Of a DNA stretch of 64,000 nt, positions 29,766-38,602 are shown piece after piece; position 1 is the first letter of the stretch; each line of letters starts with the position of its first letter. The translations under genes and the position numbers were made by a program. The notes below the pieces were generated by a model, which worked only from the letters and a program-made list of their open reading frames with translations, made no database searches and was not told the DNA's origin. The DNA comes from Desertibacillus haloalkaliphilus (lineage in GTDB: Bacteria > Bacillota > Bacilli > Bacillales > KJ1-10-99), in assembly GCF_019039105.1 (NCBI RefSeq), contig NZ_JAHPIV010000008.1, positions 1 to 64,000 of the forward strand, read 5' to 3'.

Positions 29766-30323
29766 TTATACTTCCATGATTTCTTTTTCTTTATTTTCCG
29801 CAAGGTCGTCAATTTGATAAATGTGTTTATCTGTGACTTTTTGTACTTCATCTGTTGTACGGCGTAAATCATCTTCAGTCATCTCACCGTCTTTTTGTAA
29901 CTTTTTCAAATCATCGTTCGCATCGCGACGGACGTTACGGATCGCAACTTTTGCCTCTTCAGCATATTTTTTTACTAATTTCACGAGTTCTTTACGTCGA
30001 TCTTCTGTTAATGCAGGTATCGCAATACGGATAACTGTACCATCATTCGAAGGACTTAAACCAAGATCTGCTTTTTGAATCGCTTTTTCAATATCAGAAA
30101 CTGATGACTTATCAAAAGGTTGAATGAGTAAAAGTCTTGCCTCTGGTACTGAAACTGTCGCTAACTGATTTAGCGGTGTTGGAGCACCGTAATATTCAAC
30201 TGTTACTTTATCAAGAATCGCAGGATTTGCACGTCCTGCTCGTAGTGTAGCAAGCTCACGTTGCAACGATTCGATTGCTTTTTTCATTCGTTGTTCTGCA
30301 TTATTAATTGTCTCATTTGACAT
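29766..30323 (-). CDS. frr: Ribosome recycling factor
   Basis: Splits post-termination ribosomes with EF-G. 185 residues, with the family's [15 protein letters not shown] near 24, [18 protein letters not shown] near 58, and [23 protein letters not shown]-type helix near 110. The start overlaps the pyrH stop by one base (TAATG). It closes the rpsB-tsf-pyrH-frr set and is followed by a terminator. Confidence 0.97.
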   Translation of the reverse strand: MSNETINNAEQRMKKAIESLQRELATLRAGRANPAILDKVTVEYYGAPTPLNQLATVSVPEARLLLIQPFDKSSVSDIEKAIQKADLGLSPSNDGTVIRIAIPALTEDRRKELVKLVKKYAEEAKVAIRNVRRDANDDLKKLQKDGEMTEDDLRRTTDEVQKVTDKHIYQIDDLAENKEKEIMEV

Positions 30324-31042
30324 TATTGGTTCCCCCTTACTACTGTTCCAATTTCTTCACCAACAACAGCTCGTTTAATATTACCTTCTTCCATAATGGA
30401 GAAAACAATTAAAGGAATATCATTATCCATACATAACGAAGATGCTGTTGAATCCATAACTGCTAAGCCTTCTTTTAAAACATCCAAGAACGAAAGCGAA
30501 CGATATTTCTTTGCATTTACATCAACGGATGGATCAGCGCTGTAGACACCATCGACTTTATTCTTAGCCATTAAAATCACTTCAGCTTCAATTTCAGCCG
30601 CTCGCAATGCTGCCGTTGTATCGGTCGAAAAGTACGGATTACCTGTACCAGCCGCAAAGATCACGACACGTTTTTTTTCAAGATGACGAATCGCTTTACG
30701 ACGAATGTACGGTTCAGCCACTTGGCGCATTTCGATTGATGTCTGTACGCGTGACTCAACATCAATATTCTCAAGACTATCTTGAAGAGCAAGAGAATTC
30801 ATGACAGTTGCTAACATCCCCATATAATCGGCTGTTGCACGGTCCATTCCTTTTGCACTTCCAGCCATCCCTCGCCAAATGTTACCTCCACCAACAACAA
30901 TCGCCACCTCTGTACCGAGCTCGACAATTTCTTTTACTTGTGATGCGATCGATTGAATGACAGAAGGATCGATGCCGTAGCCTTGTTCCCCTGCTAATGC
31001 CTCACCGCTTAACTTTAATACCACACGATTATATTTACCCAT
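30323..31042 (-). CDS. pyrH: Uridylate kinase
   Basis: Phosphorylates UMP to UDP; hexameric amino acid kinase-fold enzyme regulated by GTP and UTP in bacteria. [17 protein letters not shown] near residue 8, [10 protein letters not shown] near 52 and the [17 protein letters not shown] stretch near 70 are all typical. Start ATG 31042 (MGKYNR) follows ATGGAGG; the upstream ATG at 31054 is part of that site. 239 residues. The stop overlaps frr. Confidence 0.97.
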   Translation of the reverse strand: MGKYNRVVLKLSGEALAGEQGYGIDPSVIQSIASQVKEIVELGTEVAIVVGGGNIWRGMAGSAKGMDRATADYMGMLATVMNSLALQDSLENIDVESRVQTSIEMRQVAEPYIRRKAIRHLEKKRVVIFAAGTGNPYFSTDTTAALRAAEIEAEVILMAKNKVDGVYSADPSVDVNAKKYRSLSFLDVLKEGLAVMDSTASSLCMDNDIPLIVFSIMEEGNIKRAVVGEEIGTVVRGNQ

Positions 31043-31084
31043 CGTTACCTCCATTTGCAGTTAGTTATGACTCGTTTGATGCAT

Positions 31085-31120
31085 TTTTAAAAATAGGGAA
31101 CACACAGTGCCCCCTATTTT
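31085..31120 (-). terminator. tsf downstream terminator
   Basis: Minus strand AAAATAGGG / CCCTATTTTT stem immediately after the tsf stop, with a T-rich tail. It lies only 45 bases before pyrH, so read-through into pyrH is probably partial. Confidence 0.7.
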
Positions 31121-31122
31121 CA

Positions 31123-32007
31123 TTATTTTTTCACTTGAGACATAACCTCGTCTGCAAAGTTTTCTTCACGTTTCTCCATACCTTCTCCAACTTCAAAACG
31201 AACAAAGTTCTTTACAGTTGCGCCCTTACTTTCAACGAACTTACCAACTTTTTGATCGCCATCTTTAACAAACGGTTGGTCAAGTAAGCAGATTTGTTCG
31301 AAGAATTTACCTAAACGACCTTCCACCATTTTCTCAACAATGTTTTCTGGTTTCCCTTCATTTAACGCTTGTTGCTTTAATACTTCGCGCTCACGATCAG
31401 TTTCTTCTGCAGGTACAGAATCACGTGAAACATATTTTGGATTAATCGCTGCTACGTGCATCGCTACGTCTTTTGCTACCTCTTCATCTGTTGTACCTTC
31501 AAGTGTTGTAAGAACGGCAATTTTACCACCCATATGAAGGTAAGCACCAAATGCATCTCCGTCACCTTTAGTTGCTACTTCAAAACGGCGTAAAGAGATC
31601 TTCTCACCAATTTTTGCAATTTGGTTGTTGATGTATTCTTGTACTGTCTCACCATCACCTTGGAACGGTTGCTCTAATGCTTCTTCAACTGTAGCTGGGT
31701 TTTGAGATAGAATGTGCGATCCTAGTTCACTAACAAGATCTTGGAAGCTTTCGTTCTTTGCAACGAAATCTGTTTCTGAGTTGACTTCAAGAATTGCTGC
31801 TTTGTTGCCATCAACTTTTACAAATGCTAGACCTTCAGCTGCAATGCGGTCTGCTTTTTTCGCAGCTTTCGCGATCCCTTTTTCACGTAAAAGATCAACT
31901 GCTTTATCCATATCACCATCTGTTTCAGTTAATGCCTTTTTACAATCCATCATACCTGCGCCTGTCTTTTCACGTAATTCTTTTACCATACTTGCTGTTA
32001 CTGCCAT
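31123..32007 (-). CDS. tsf: Elongation factor Ts
   Basis: Guanine nucleotide exchange factor for EF-Tu. The N-terminal UBA-like domain has [20 protein letters not shown] at 7-26; the TDFVAKN motif lies near 79; two subdomains follow. 294 residues, normal for Bacillus. AAGGAGG precedes the ATG. Between rpsB and pyrH as is universal in the phylum. Confidence 0.98.
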   Translation of the reverse strand: MAVTASMVKELREKTGAGMMDCKKALTETDGDMDKAVDLLREKGIAKAAKKADRIAAEGLAFVKVDGNKAAILEVNSETDFVAKNESFQDLVSELGSHILSQNPATVEEALEQPFQGDGETVQEYINNQIAKIGEKISLRRFEVATKGDGDAFGAYLHMGGKIAVLTTLEGTTDEEVAKDVAMHVAAINPKYVSRDSVPAEETDREREVLKQQALNEGKPENIVEKMVEGRLGKFFEQICLLDQPFVKDGDQKVGKFVESKGATVKNFVRFEVGEGMEKREENFADEVMSQVKK

Positions 32008-32060
32008 TTAAAATTCCTCCTTAAGAATATACTATGTAAATAGCTTCCCATGTTTTTCAC

Positions 32061-32069
32061 ATTTTAGCA
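32061..32069 (-). promoter_or_regulatory. Candidate extended -10 promoter of tsf
   Basis: Minus strand TGCTAAAAT, about 54 bases before tsf and just after the rpsB terminator. The -35 is not well conserved (T-run), so this is tentative. Confidence 0.35.
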
Positions 32070-32081
32070 TGTCCATTGTTC

Positions 32082-32125
32082 AAAAAAAAGGGTGATAAAG
32101 GGTAACCCCCTTTACCACCCTTTTT
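32082..32125 (-). terminator. rpsB rho-independent terminator
   Basis: Long minus-strand stem AAGGGTGGTAAAGGG / CCCTTTATCACCCTT with one mismatch, followed by a run of T. Separates rpsB from tsf. Confidence 0.88.
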
Positions 32126-32139
32126 GAGAGCAAATGAAA

Positions 32140-32871
32140 TTAAGCAGTTGTTTCCTCTGTCTCTTCCTCTGCTACTTCTTGTCCTTCTTCCCCTTGGTTC
32201 GCTTCAATGATAGCGTCTGCCATTTTACCAGTTAGAAGCTTAACCGCACGAATTGCATCATCGTTACCTGGGATAACGTAATCAATTTCATCAGGGTCAC
32301 AGTTTGTATCAACAATTGCTACGATTGGGATGTTAAGCTTATGAGCTTCAGCAATTGCAATACGTTCTTTACGAGGATCTATAATGAATAAAGCATCAGG
32401 AATTCCATCCATTTCTTTAATTCCACCTAAGAACTTCTCTAGGCGATCCATTTCTTTTTTAAGAAGAATAACTTCTTTTTTAGGAAGAACATCGAATGTT
32501 CCATCCTCTTGCATTTTTTCAAGATCCTTAAGGCGAGCAATACGCTTTTGAATTGTTTCAAAGTTCGTTAATGTTCCACCTAACCAACGTTGGTTGATAT
32601 AGAACATTCCACAACGTTGTGCTTCGTCTCTTACTGAATCTTGTGCTTGTTTTTTCGTACCAACGAAAAGAACTTTCCCTCCGTCAGCTGCAAGGTCTCT
32701 TACAAAGTTGTAAGCTTCCTCTACTTTTTTGACCGTTTTTTGTAGGTCAATGATATAAATGCCATTACGTTCTGTGAAGATGTAGCGATCCATTTTTGGG
32801 TTCCAACGACGAGTTTGGTGACCGAAGTGTACCCCAGCTTCTAATAGTTGTTTCATGGAGATTACTGCCAC
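32140..32871 (-). CDS. rpsB: 30S ribosomal protein S2
   Basis: Small-subunit protein S2. Family features are [22 protein letters not shown] near the N-terminus, [15 protein letters not shown] near 40, FVGTKKQAQ near 66 and WLGGTLTNF near 95; the acidic C-terminal tail is [16 protein letters not shown]-like. I start at GTG 32871 (MAVISMKQ as in other Bacillus) because AAAGGAGG lies eight bases upstream; the GTG at 32880 overlaps that site. 243 residues. Confidence 0.97.
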   Translation of the reverse strand: MAVISMKQLLEAGVHFGHQTRRWNPKMDRYIFTERNGIYIIDLQKTVKKVEEAYNFVRDLAADGGKVLFVGTKKQAQDSVRDEAQRCGMFYINQRWLGGTLTNFETIQKRIARLKDLEKMQEDGTFDVLPKKEVILLKKEMDRLEKFLGGIKEMDGIPDALFIIDPRKERIAIAEAHKLNIPIVAIVDTNCDPDEIDYVIPGNDDAIRAVKLLTGKMADAIIEANQGEEGQEVAEEETEETTA

Positions 32872-32985
32872 ATCAAACACCTCCTTTTGGTTTTTATTTT
32901 CCTCCGCTCACATCATTTTTAAGTAAGACTGCGCTTTGCAGCACCGTTACTCAAATTAGCGAGCGTGTGTGATTAACACCGTTGA
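32872..32985 (-). promoter_or_regulatory. rpsB 5' leader
   Basis: A leader of about 110 bases between the sigma-A promoter and rpsB. It contains GC-bearing paired segments, for example CTCGC-taatttg-AG and CTGC-aaagc-GCAG. Ribosomal protein S2 leaders are autoregulatory in many bacteria; this is inference from position and potential folding only. Confidence 0.35.
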
Positions 32986-32987
32986 TA

Positions 32988-33016
32988 AATATATCATACT
33001 GTGATGGCAATAGCAA
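32988..33016 (-). promoter_or_regulatory. Sigma-A promoter of rpsB
   Basis: Minus strand TTGCTA, 17-base spacer ending TGA, then TATATT, an extended -10 form. This is among the best promoter matches in the window and separates rpsB expression from the fla/che operon. Confidence 0.75.
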
Positions 33017-33030
33017 GCAACCATTTTATT

Positions 33031-33564
33031 TTATTGATAAAATTTTAATAAGAGTTCAACTTCACCTTTTCCCATCCCTAGCTTTTTCGCTATTTCATTC
33101 GCTGAATATCCTTGATTTGCTAAAGATAAAACCTTAGCTGTCTCAGATTGTTCAAATACATCGTCGCTTTTATAATCATCATCAGTTGGGATTGGGGGCT
33201 GATAAGACCGATCATATTCATTCTCAGTTTTATCAAATTCCACTTGTTCGTTAGAGAGTGGGGACAGTGGTGATGTCTGCTTAGTTGTCCGCTCACGCTG
33301 AGGTGGATCATGCCTAACGGTATCCTCCCTCAACTGTTGGCTCTGTTCTTGCCCATGATCGATAAACTGTTTAATTAACCGTTCATTTTCTTCCTTCATT
33401 TCAGTTGTATATGCGACTAATAAATCTTCAATTTCCGCTTTAACCTTCTCTGCATTCTTATTTGGTGAAGGTGCCTCACGATTAAAACGCTGCATCAACG
33501 TGATAATCCAGAAAAATGTAATAAAATGCAAAATGATGCTTACGATGACTAAATACGTGATCAT
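33031..33564 (-). CDS. swrB: Swarming motility protein SwrB
   Basis: Membrane-tethered activator of flagellar assembly and sigma-D activity in Bacillus (SwrB/YlxL). 177 residues: one N-terminal membrane segment (about 2-24), a charged glutamate/glutamine-rich middle, and a C-terminal helix-turn-helix-like region GYSANEIAKKLGMGKGEVELLL near 150. The last part matches the conserved family motif. It is the last gene before rpsB, as in B. subtilis. The ATG has only a modest GGGAAG site. Confidence 0.85.
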   Translation of the reverse strand: MITYLVIVSIILHFITFFWIITLMQRFNREAPSPNKNAEKVKAEIEDLLVAYTTEMKEENERLIKQFIDHGQEQSQQLREDTVRHDPPQRERTTKQTSPLSPLSNEQVEFDKTENEYDRSYQPPIPTDDDYKSDDVFEQSETAKVLSLANQGYSANEIAKKLGMGKGEVELLLKFYQ

Positions 33565-33615
33565 TGGTTACTTCCCTCAATTAATTATAATTATATAATC
33601 CCGTGAAAGGGTATT

Positions 33616-33648
33616 TTAAAATCAACACTCTCATGATATCGCGAGTGT
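33616..33648 (-). terminator. Possible terminator after fapA
   Basis: Minus strand ACACTC / GAGTGT stem with a 12-base loop followed by TGATTTT. The weak T-run suggests partial termination before swrB. Confidence 0.45.
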
Positions 33649-33736
33649 CCTTCGATGATCTTTCTATTCATGTAGCTTGCACATCACCCCATCGTCATTA
33701 TTGCCCTAGAAAGACCGACATCAAAAACAGCGGATT

Positions 33737-35113
33737 TTAACGACTCACTAATTGAATTTCACCATCTTCATACAGAAGCCTTATATTTTTATGTGGTGAC
33801 ATGATTTTTCTTCGATACTTCCCAAAATGGATATCAACATTCGGGTATAATTGATGTTCTACACACACCACGCCTTGACGATCGCTATCTTGCCTATCGT
33901 CAAGCTCTTGCAAATCCTCGGTTACTTCTTGTAACTGTTGTTGCATATTAGCGATCGTATTACGAATTCGTAATTTCATAATTCGTTCTTGAGGGGTGAG
34001 AGATTTCGAATGCTGTTCTTTAGCTTCATACGTTTCCAATAGCTTTTGTAGCTTAACAAGCTCTTCTTCCGCCGTCTGTTTCTGAGATTGAAGATGTTGC
34101 TTTCGTTCTAAGCGACTTTGACTGACGCCAAGATACAGTGATGTTGGCGTATTCATTTCATTACCTAGATTCTTTACAACGATTTGTTGACCAGCCGAGA
34201 GTCCTCCACCAACAACATTGCCTTTATGACAATAGATATTCCCTCCTGCCTCACACTCACTATGTAAAATCGATTGGTCGACGAAAAGGTCCCCACCAGT
34301 TTTTACATTTCCTTGGTTAATAAACGTCGTATGAACATCTTGTTTTGCTTCTACTCGCCCTTTCCCCTGAGCGGCAATGCCTGCTAATACATAGATTGAA
34401 CCTTCTGATTGCAGATCTGCCGCCTCTACCGTCCCATGAATCCGAATATCACCTTTCGATTCAATTTTAAACCCTGATGGCACTCCACCACGGATTGTTA
34501 CATTGCCAACAAATGAAATGTTACCAACTTTCATATCAATATCTCCATGAACTTCAAAAACCGGATAAACATGAATTTGTTTTTGTTCAACACTTACCTG
34601 ACCATCAACGATTGCATAGAGTTTGGTTCCATCGTGGTCAAGTCGCGTGTTTTTCCCAGCCCGGAGGCGAAAATCTTTTCCAGGCTTTGCAGGTACCTCT
34701 TTGGCAAAGACATTCATTCCTGGGACCCCATCGGTCGCTGGGGCTTTTTCACCGACCAACTGATTTTGTACAACAGAAGGAATATCAATCACTTGTTTAA
34801 GGTCAACAGTTATCGCTTCGTCATTTTCTTTTTCTTTCTTTAATTGGACGGGGACTAGCTTCGCATCTTCACCATTTATCGGTTTCTTTCCTGTTGCGAT
34901 TGTCAATGGGGATTCTACGGTTTCACCTTGATGAACAAGCTTTTGAATGTTTGCTTCATCAAGGCCATAAGAAATTTCATGCTCCAAAATAAACTGTTTC
35001 ACTTCGTCAATCGTAATGTCTTGGTCATTAGGTATTCTTTGATGTTGTATGATTGATGCGGTCATTTTATCCTCTGAAACTCTGATTTCAAAATATTGAT
35101 CCATTTCAGTCAT
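33737..35113 (-). CDS. FapA/DUF342 family flagellar-locus protein
   Basis: 458-residue cytoplasmic protein of the DUF342 (FapA) family. The N-terminal third is mixed; the middle (about 150-330) is a parallel beta-helix-like repeat with many I/V-x-G-x-V/I strands (EVHGDIDMKVGNISFVGNV-type); the C-terminal part (about 335-400) is a coiled coil rich in Q, K and E; it ends in a beta domain. FapA of Vibrio is involved in polar flagellar assembly; whether this Bacillus protein does the same is unknown. It replaces nothing obvious but lies between sigD and swrB, where B. subtilis has no gene. Confidence 0.8.
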   Translation of the reverse strand: MTEMDQYFEIRVSEDKMTASIIQHQRIPNDQDITIDEVKQFILEHEISYGLDEANIQKLVHQGETVESPLTIATGKKPINGEDAKLVPVQLKKEKENDEAITVDLKQVIDIPSVVQNQLVGEKAPATDGVPGMNVFAKEVPAKPGKDFRLRAGKNTRLDHDGTKLYAIVDGQVSVEQKQIHVYPVFEVHGDIDMKVGNISFVGNVTIRGGVPSGFKIESKGDIRIHGTVEAADLQSEGSIYVLAGIAAQGKGRVEAKQDVHTTFINQGNVKTGGDLFVDQSILHSECEAGGNIYCHKGNVVGGGLSAGQQIVVKNLGNEMNTPTSLYLGVSQSRLERKQHLQSQKQTAEEELVKLQKLLETYEAKEQHSKSLTPQERIMKLRIRNTIANMQQQLQEVTEDLQELDDRQDSDRQGVVCVEHQLYPNVDIHFGKYRRKIMSPHKNIRLLYEDGEIQLVSR

Positions 35114-35152
35114 ATCATCAAATCCTTTGCCAACAGTTTAGGACAAACCTAT

Positions 35153-35920
35153 CTACGACCTATTTTTCATCAGTACTTGCTGCATCCGAAACAACGCCTT
35201 TGAATGGATTTGCGAAATCCTTGACGTTGACAAACCTAACACTTGTCCAATTTCAGTCAACGTTAGTTCTTCATAATAAAACAGACTGACCACTAACTGT
35301 TCTTTCTCATTTAATTGTTTAATCACATGTAATAATTCCTGCTTAGTCGCCTCAGTCATGATGCTCTCTTCTGGAGATTGTGCTGCCGTATCTTCAATCA
35401 TGGTTTGAAATGATTCATCACGCTCGGAATCATTCGACTCTTCATCGATTGAAAGCTTATGCGCCATAAAACTTTCAGACAAAACCTGTGTTACATCCTC
35501 TACCGTCATTCCTAACTCTTTAGCCACTTCCTCTTCAGTCACATAACGACCATGGGTTTGTTCAAGCTTCTCCATCGTTGCCTCAACTTTTTTTGCTTTT
35601 TCACGCAACGAACGGGGGAGCCAATCTTCTCTCCTAAGGCCGTCGATAATCGCACCACGAATTCGAAACGAGGCATATGTATCGAATTTTAAATCACGAC
35701 TCATATCAAACTTTTCAAGTGCGTCGTATAGCCCAATCATCCCATGACTTTGTAGATCCTCTTTGTTCACATTGCGTGGCAGCCCAACCGATATTCGCTG
35801 GACGTGATAATTGACAAGCGGCATATACATCCGGATGAGTGTGTCACATGCATCGACATCACGATCATTAACCCATTTTTCCCAAACTTGTTTATCTTCT
35901 ATGACTGAGCTGCTAGGCAT
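35153..35920 (-). CDS. sigD: RNA polymerase sigma-D (flagella, chemotaxis, autolysins)
   Basis: Alternative sigma factor of the FliA/SigD group that transcribes hag, mot and late flagellar genes. 255 residues with region 2 (LVNYHVQRISVGLPRNVNKEDLQSHGMIGLYDALEKFD near 30-70; strongly FliA-like), region 3 and region 4 (LTLTEIGQVLGLSTSRISQIHSKAL near 218-242). GGGGGA precedes the ATG. In B. subtilis its low place in the long operon makes expression bistable; here it sits about 24 kb from the flgB start, so the same distance effect could apply. Confidence 0.97.
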   Translation of the reverse strand: MPSSSVIEDKQVWEKWVNDRDVDACDTLIRMYMPLVNYHVQRISVGLPRNVNKEDLQSHGMIGLYDALEKFDMSRDLKFDTYASFRIRGAIIDGLRREDWLPRSLREKAKKVEATMEKLEQTHGRYVTEEEVAKELGMTVEDVTQVLSESFMAHKLSIDEESNDSERDESFQTMIEDTAAQSPEESIMTEATKQELLHVIKQLNEKEQLVVSLFYYEELTLTEIGQVLGLSTSRISQIHSKALFRMQQVLMKNRS

Positions 35921-35923
35921 GTG

Positions 35924-36268
35924 TTAATCCCCCTTATCGTTCAATAAATCTTTGACAAAAGCCGCAGTCTGAACACTCGTTTCTTCGTCGTTATCGTCAT
36001 TTCGCAGTTGATCGTTGGCTACGGTTTCCGTTGAATCAACGTCATCTGTCTCAGTATTCGCTTGTTGTGCTTCAATATCCTCGTTAGATTTAGAAGCCAA
36101 TGCCCACAACCACCTAAAGACATACATTAGAAAAAACACAGATATAAAAGCATACACACCTCTAAATAAGCTCGTTTCTACTAAATTATATGCAACAGAG
36201 GCAGCAAAGACGGTAACAAAAGCTAGTAAACTAACGATTAAGTTCATCAACCAATTGCCTGCTAACAT
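35924..36268 (-). CDS. Small two-helix membrane protein of unknown function
   Basis: 114 residues, not recognised. Two hydrophobic stretches (about 7-25 and 36-54) are likely membrane segments; the rest is an acidic, low-complexity cytoplasmic tail rich in D, E, N and T, ending AAFVKDLLNDKGD. ATG overlaps the cheD stop by one base, and sigD begins three bases after its stop, so it is co-translated with both. Such a position suggests a role in flagellar or chemotaxis control, but nothing more can be said. Real coding is supported by coupling and fit in the operon. Confidence 0.75.
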   Translation of the reverse strand: MLAGNWLMNLIVSLLAFVTVFAASVAYNLVETSLFRGVYAFISVFFLMYVFRWLWALASKSNEDIEAQQANTETDDVDSTETVANDQLRNDDNDEETSVQTAAFVKDLLNDKGD

Positions 36269-36756
36269 TAGATCTCTGCTTCTCCTTTACTGACCGTTCG
36301 AATCCTTAACACACTTGTTTCCGGATTGAACTCGATCGTCCGACCACTGCTTCCTCCAACATCTTCAGAAACGAGACGAATCCGTAACTGTTTAAGTTGT
36401 TGTTTGACTGCCTCCACGTTTCGTGGACCAATTCTCATCATTTCATTTGCCGAAGAAAAATTAAACATTTGTGCCCCTCCGGCAATCTTTGCTTTTAGTG
36501 ATCCAATTCTAGCCCCTGCTTTTTCTAAACGGTGAATTAATTCGAGAATGGCCGTATCGGCATATTTCGCAACATTGATTGAACCTGATTTTCCTAATGA
36601 TGACTCAGGAAGCATAATATGTGCCATCCCAGCTACCTTTGCACATTGATCATATAATACAACTCCTACACATGACCCTAATCCTGAGGTGCGTATCGTA
36701 TGCGGTGGTTTTACAATATTTAAATCAGCCATTCCCACTTTTACAACATCATTCAT
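36268..36756 (-). CDS. cheD: Chemoreceptor glutamine deamidase CheD
   Basis: Deamidates receptor glutamines and binds CheC to regulate CheY-P in Bacillus-type chemotaxis. 162 residues. The catalytic cysteine lies in [14 protein letters not shown] near 29, the histidine in [10 protein letters not shown] near 46, and the C-terminal [13 protein letters not shown] is conserved. Its ATG overlaps the cheC stop by eight bases. Confidence 0.96.
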   Translation of the reverse strand: MNDVVKVGMADLNIVKPPHTIRTSGLGSCVGVVLYDQCAKVAGMAHIMLPESSLGKSGSINVAKYADTAILELIHRLEKAGARIGSLKAKIAGGAQMFNFSSANEMMRIGPRNVEAVKQQLKQLRIRLVSEDVGGSSGRTIEFNPETSVLRIRTVSKGEAEI

Positions 36757-37387
36757 TCACAGGTACCCCTAAGGCTTTCAACATCTTCTCAAACGATTCA
36801 GGGTCAGGTAAAAGAAAAAAGTGTCCTGATAATTGTTCTTCGCTACGTTCTACTTCACTAATCTTTGTATCAATCACGATCGCATAATCAACGACTTGAG
36901 ACAATTCAAGTAACCCGTAACTTAAAATCGCACCAGACATATCAATACTTAGAGCAGGAACAGATGGCTGTAGATTTAACTTGGTAAAATCAGAAAGGGA
37001 TGACAAATACGAACCAGCTAAAATATTACCTATTTCTTCCAATGCCGATAAACCTAATTCTTGAAATGGTGGTTCTTGTAATTGAAAATCTTCATCGCCA
37101 GTTACATGTCGCGTCAGCTGCTCAGCTTCTTTAACTGGCACCATAAAAAACATGCTACCTGGAGCGTCACCTTCTAACCGCAAAAAAATAGCGGCTACGA
37201 CTTGGTCAGGTCCACCGACCAATTCAGTGATTTCAGAAAAAGAAATGACACGAACAGAAGGTACTCTCATATCAATAACTTTATTTAATAGTTTTGACAA
37301 AGCGGTCGCAGCATGACCTGCACCAATATTCCCCACTTCTTTCAATACATCAAGGTGGTGTGATTGGATTCGATCTAGAAAACTCAT
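36749..37387 (-). CDS. cheC: CheY-P phosphatase CheC
   Basis: Hydrolyses CheY-P and works with CheD in adaptation. 212 residues with both phosphatase centres: [19 protein letters not shown] near 14 and [16 protein letters not shown] near 113, each with the essential E-x2-N. ATG 37387 (MSFLDRI) follows GGGGGAATACC; the longer ORF to 37411 would overlap the site. The gene upstream is cheB instead of the usual cheW; the 124-base gap contains an inverted repeat. Confidence 0.96.
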   Translation of the reverse strand: MSFLDRIQSHHLDVLKEVGNIGAGHAATALSKLLNKVIDMRVPSVRVISFSEITELVGGPDQVVAAIFLRLEGDAPGSMFFMVPVKEAEQLTRHVTGDEDFQLQEPPFQELGLSALEEIGNILAGSYLSSLSDFTKLNLQPSVPALSIDMSGAILSYGLLELSQVVDYAIVIDTKISEVERSEEQLSGHFFLLPDPESFEKMLKALGVPVNE

Positions 37388-37461
37388 TGGTATTCCCCCA
37401 TTTTTCCCCAAATAACCAACACGAACTCCCCCTTTTATTTTCTTAACCTTACTTTTGCTAG

Positions 37462-37510
37462 TAGAGTCTGTTCAAAAAGAGTGGTTTATCCTTTTTTTGA
37501 ACAGACTCTA
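37462..37510. repeat. Inverted repeat at the missing cheA-cheW site
   Basis: 49 bp with arms TAGAGTCTGTTCAAAAAG and its complement (18 of 18 bases, one arm having two extra T), around gtggtttatc. It starts one base after the cheB stop. The arms match one end of the element at the polC stop. No terminator-type tail outside the stem, though the stem itself might slow or stop transcription. Confidence 0.85.
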
Positions 37511-38593
37511 TTAGACTAAACAATGACGGACAATCGCTTCTGCTACACCGGTTAGCGGTACAATTTCATCAACTTGATTCGTGTTAGCTGCTGCTTTAGG
37601 CATCCCATAAACAATCGCTGTCTCTTCCGATTCACTGACCGCATAACAATTGCCCGATTGTTTTAAGCGAAGTAAACCTTCAGTACCATCTGAGCCCATC
37701 CCCGTCATAATGACAGCAACCTTTGTATAATTTGTTAACGAGCATAGCGATTCGAACATAACATCAACGGATGGTCGATGACCATTTTGGGGAGGGGACT
37801 GATCCAGCTTAATTACTAGCGACAACCCCATTTTTTGTACTGTTAAATGATAGTCACCAGGGGCAATGTAGGCAACACCCTTTTTAACCACTTCACCATC
37901 TTCAGCTTCCTTAACAAAAAGTTCAGACATTCCATTTAATCGATTAGCAAGTGACTGTGTAAAACCTGCAGGCATATGCTGAACAACAAGCAGTGGAGCA
38001 TTTAGATTTTTAGGTAAGTTTGTTAGCACTTGTTGCAAAGCTTTAGGTCCACCAGTAGACGTCCCTATAGCAATAATCTTATTGGCAAGCGATGTAGACT
38101 TAGCCGCATGGCTTTTTGTTAGGCATAATAAGTGATTATCTTGTACTAAGGGTTGCTTTGCCCTATTGTCGTTCATCATTTTTGTCAGTTGAATGCCAGC
38201 TGCGGAAATAACCTTTTCGATCAAATCATCTTGAATCTTATGCAAGTCTAGAGAAATAGGCCCCGATGGTTTAGCAATGAAATCTACAGCACCATCATCA
38301 ATTGCTTGAAATGTATTCGTTTCGCCCTCACGAGTTGTACTACTGACCATGACAATTGGTAATGGCATGGTTTCCATCACCCTTTTGACGGTATCTAGTC
38401 CGTTCATGACCGGCATTTCAACATCTAATGTCATCACATCTGGGGTATGCTTTGCTATTTTTTCTATCGCATCTTTTCCATTTCGAGCGGTCGCTATTAC
38501 TTGGATACGTTCATCTACTTGCAAGAGGTCTGTAATTACTTTCCTCATAAAAGCTGAATCATCAACGACAAGTACGCGAATCTTTTTTTTCAC
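37511..38593 (-). CDS. cheB: Chemotaxis response regulator methylesterase
   Basis: Removes methyl or amide groups from receptor glutamates; activity rises when CheA phosphorylates it. 360 residues: receiver domain 1-120 with DD at 11-12, phospho-acceptor Asp57 and KPSG near 108, then a C-terminal methylesterase (about 165-358) with GTSTGGPKAL (Ser), QHMPAGFT (His) and GMGSDGTEGL (Asp). The start is GTG after AGGGATG. CheA, its kinase, is not encoded next to it as it normally is. Confidence 0.97.
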   Translation of the reverse strand: MKKKIRVLVVDDSAFMRKVITDLLQVDERIQVIATARNGKDAIEKIAKHTPDVMTLDVEMPVMNGLDTVKRVMETMPLPIVMVSSTTREGETNTFQAIDDGAVDFIAKPSGPISLDLHKIQDDLIEKVISAAGIQLTKMMNDNRAKQPLVQDNHLLCLTKSHAAKSTSLANKIIAIGTSTGGPKALQQVLTNLPKNLNAPLLVVQHMPAGFTQSLANRLNGMSELFVKEAEDGEVVKKGVAYIAPGDYHLTVQKMGLSLVIKLDQSPPQNGHRPSVDVMFESLCSLTNYTKVAVIMTGMGSDGTEGLLRLKQSGNCYAVSESEETAIVYGMPKAAANTNQVDEIVPLTGVAEAIVRHCLV

Positions 38594-38602
38594 TAGACAT
38601 CC

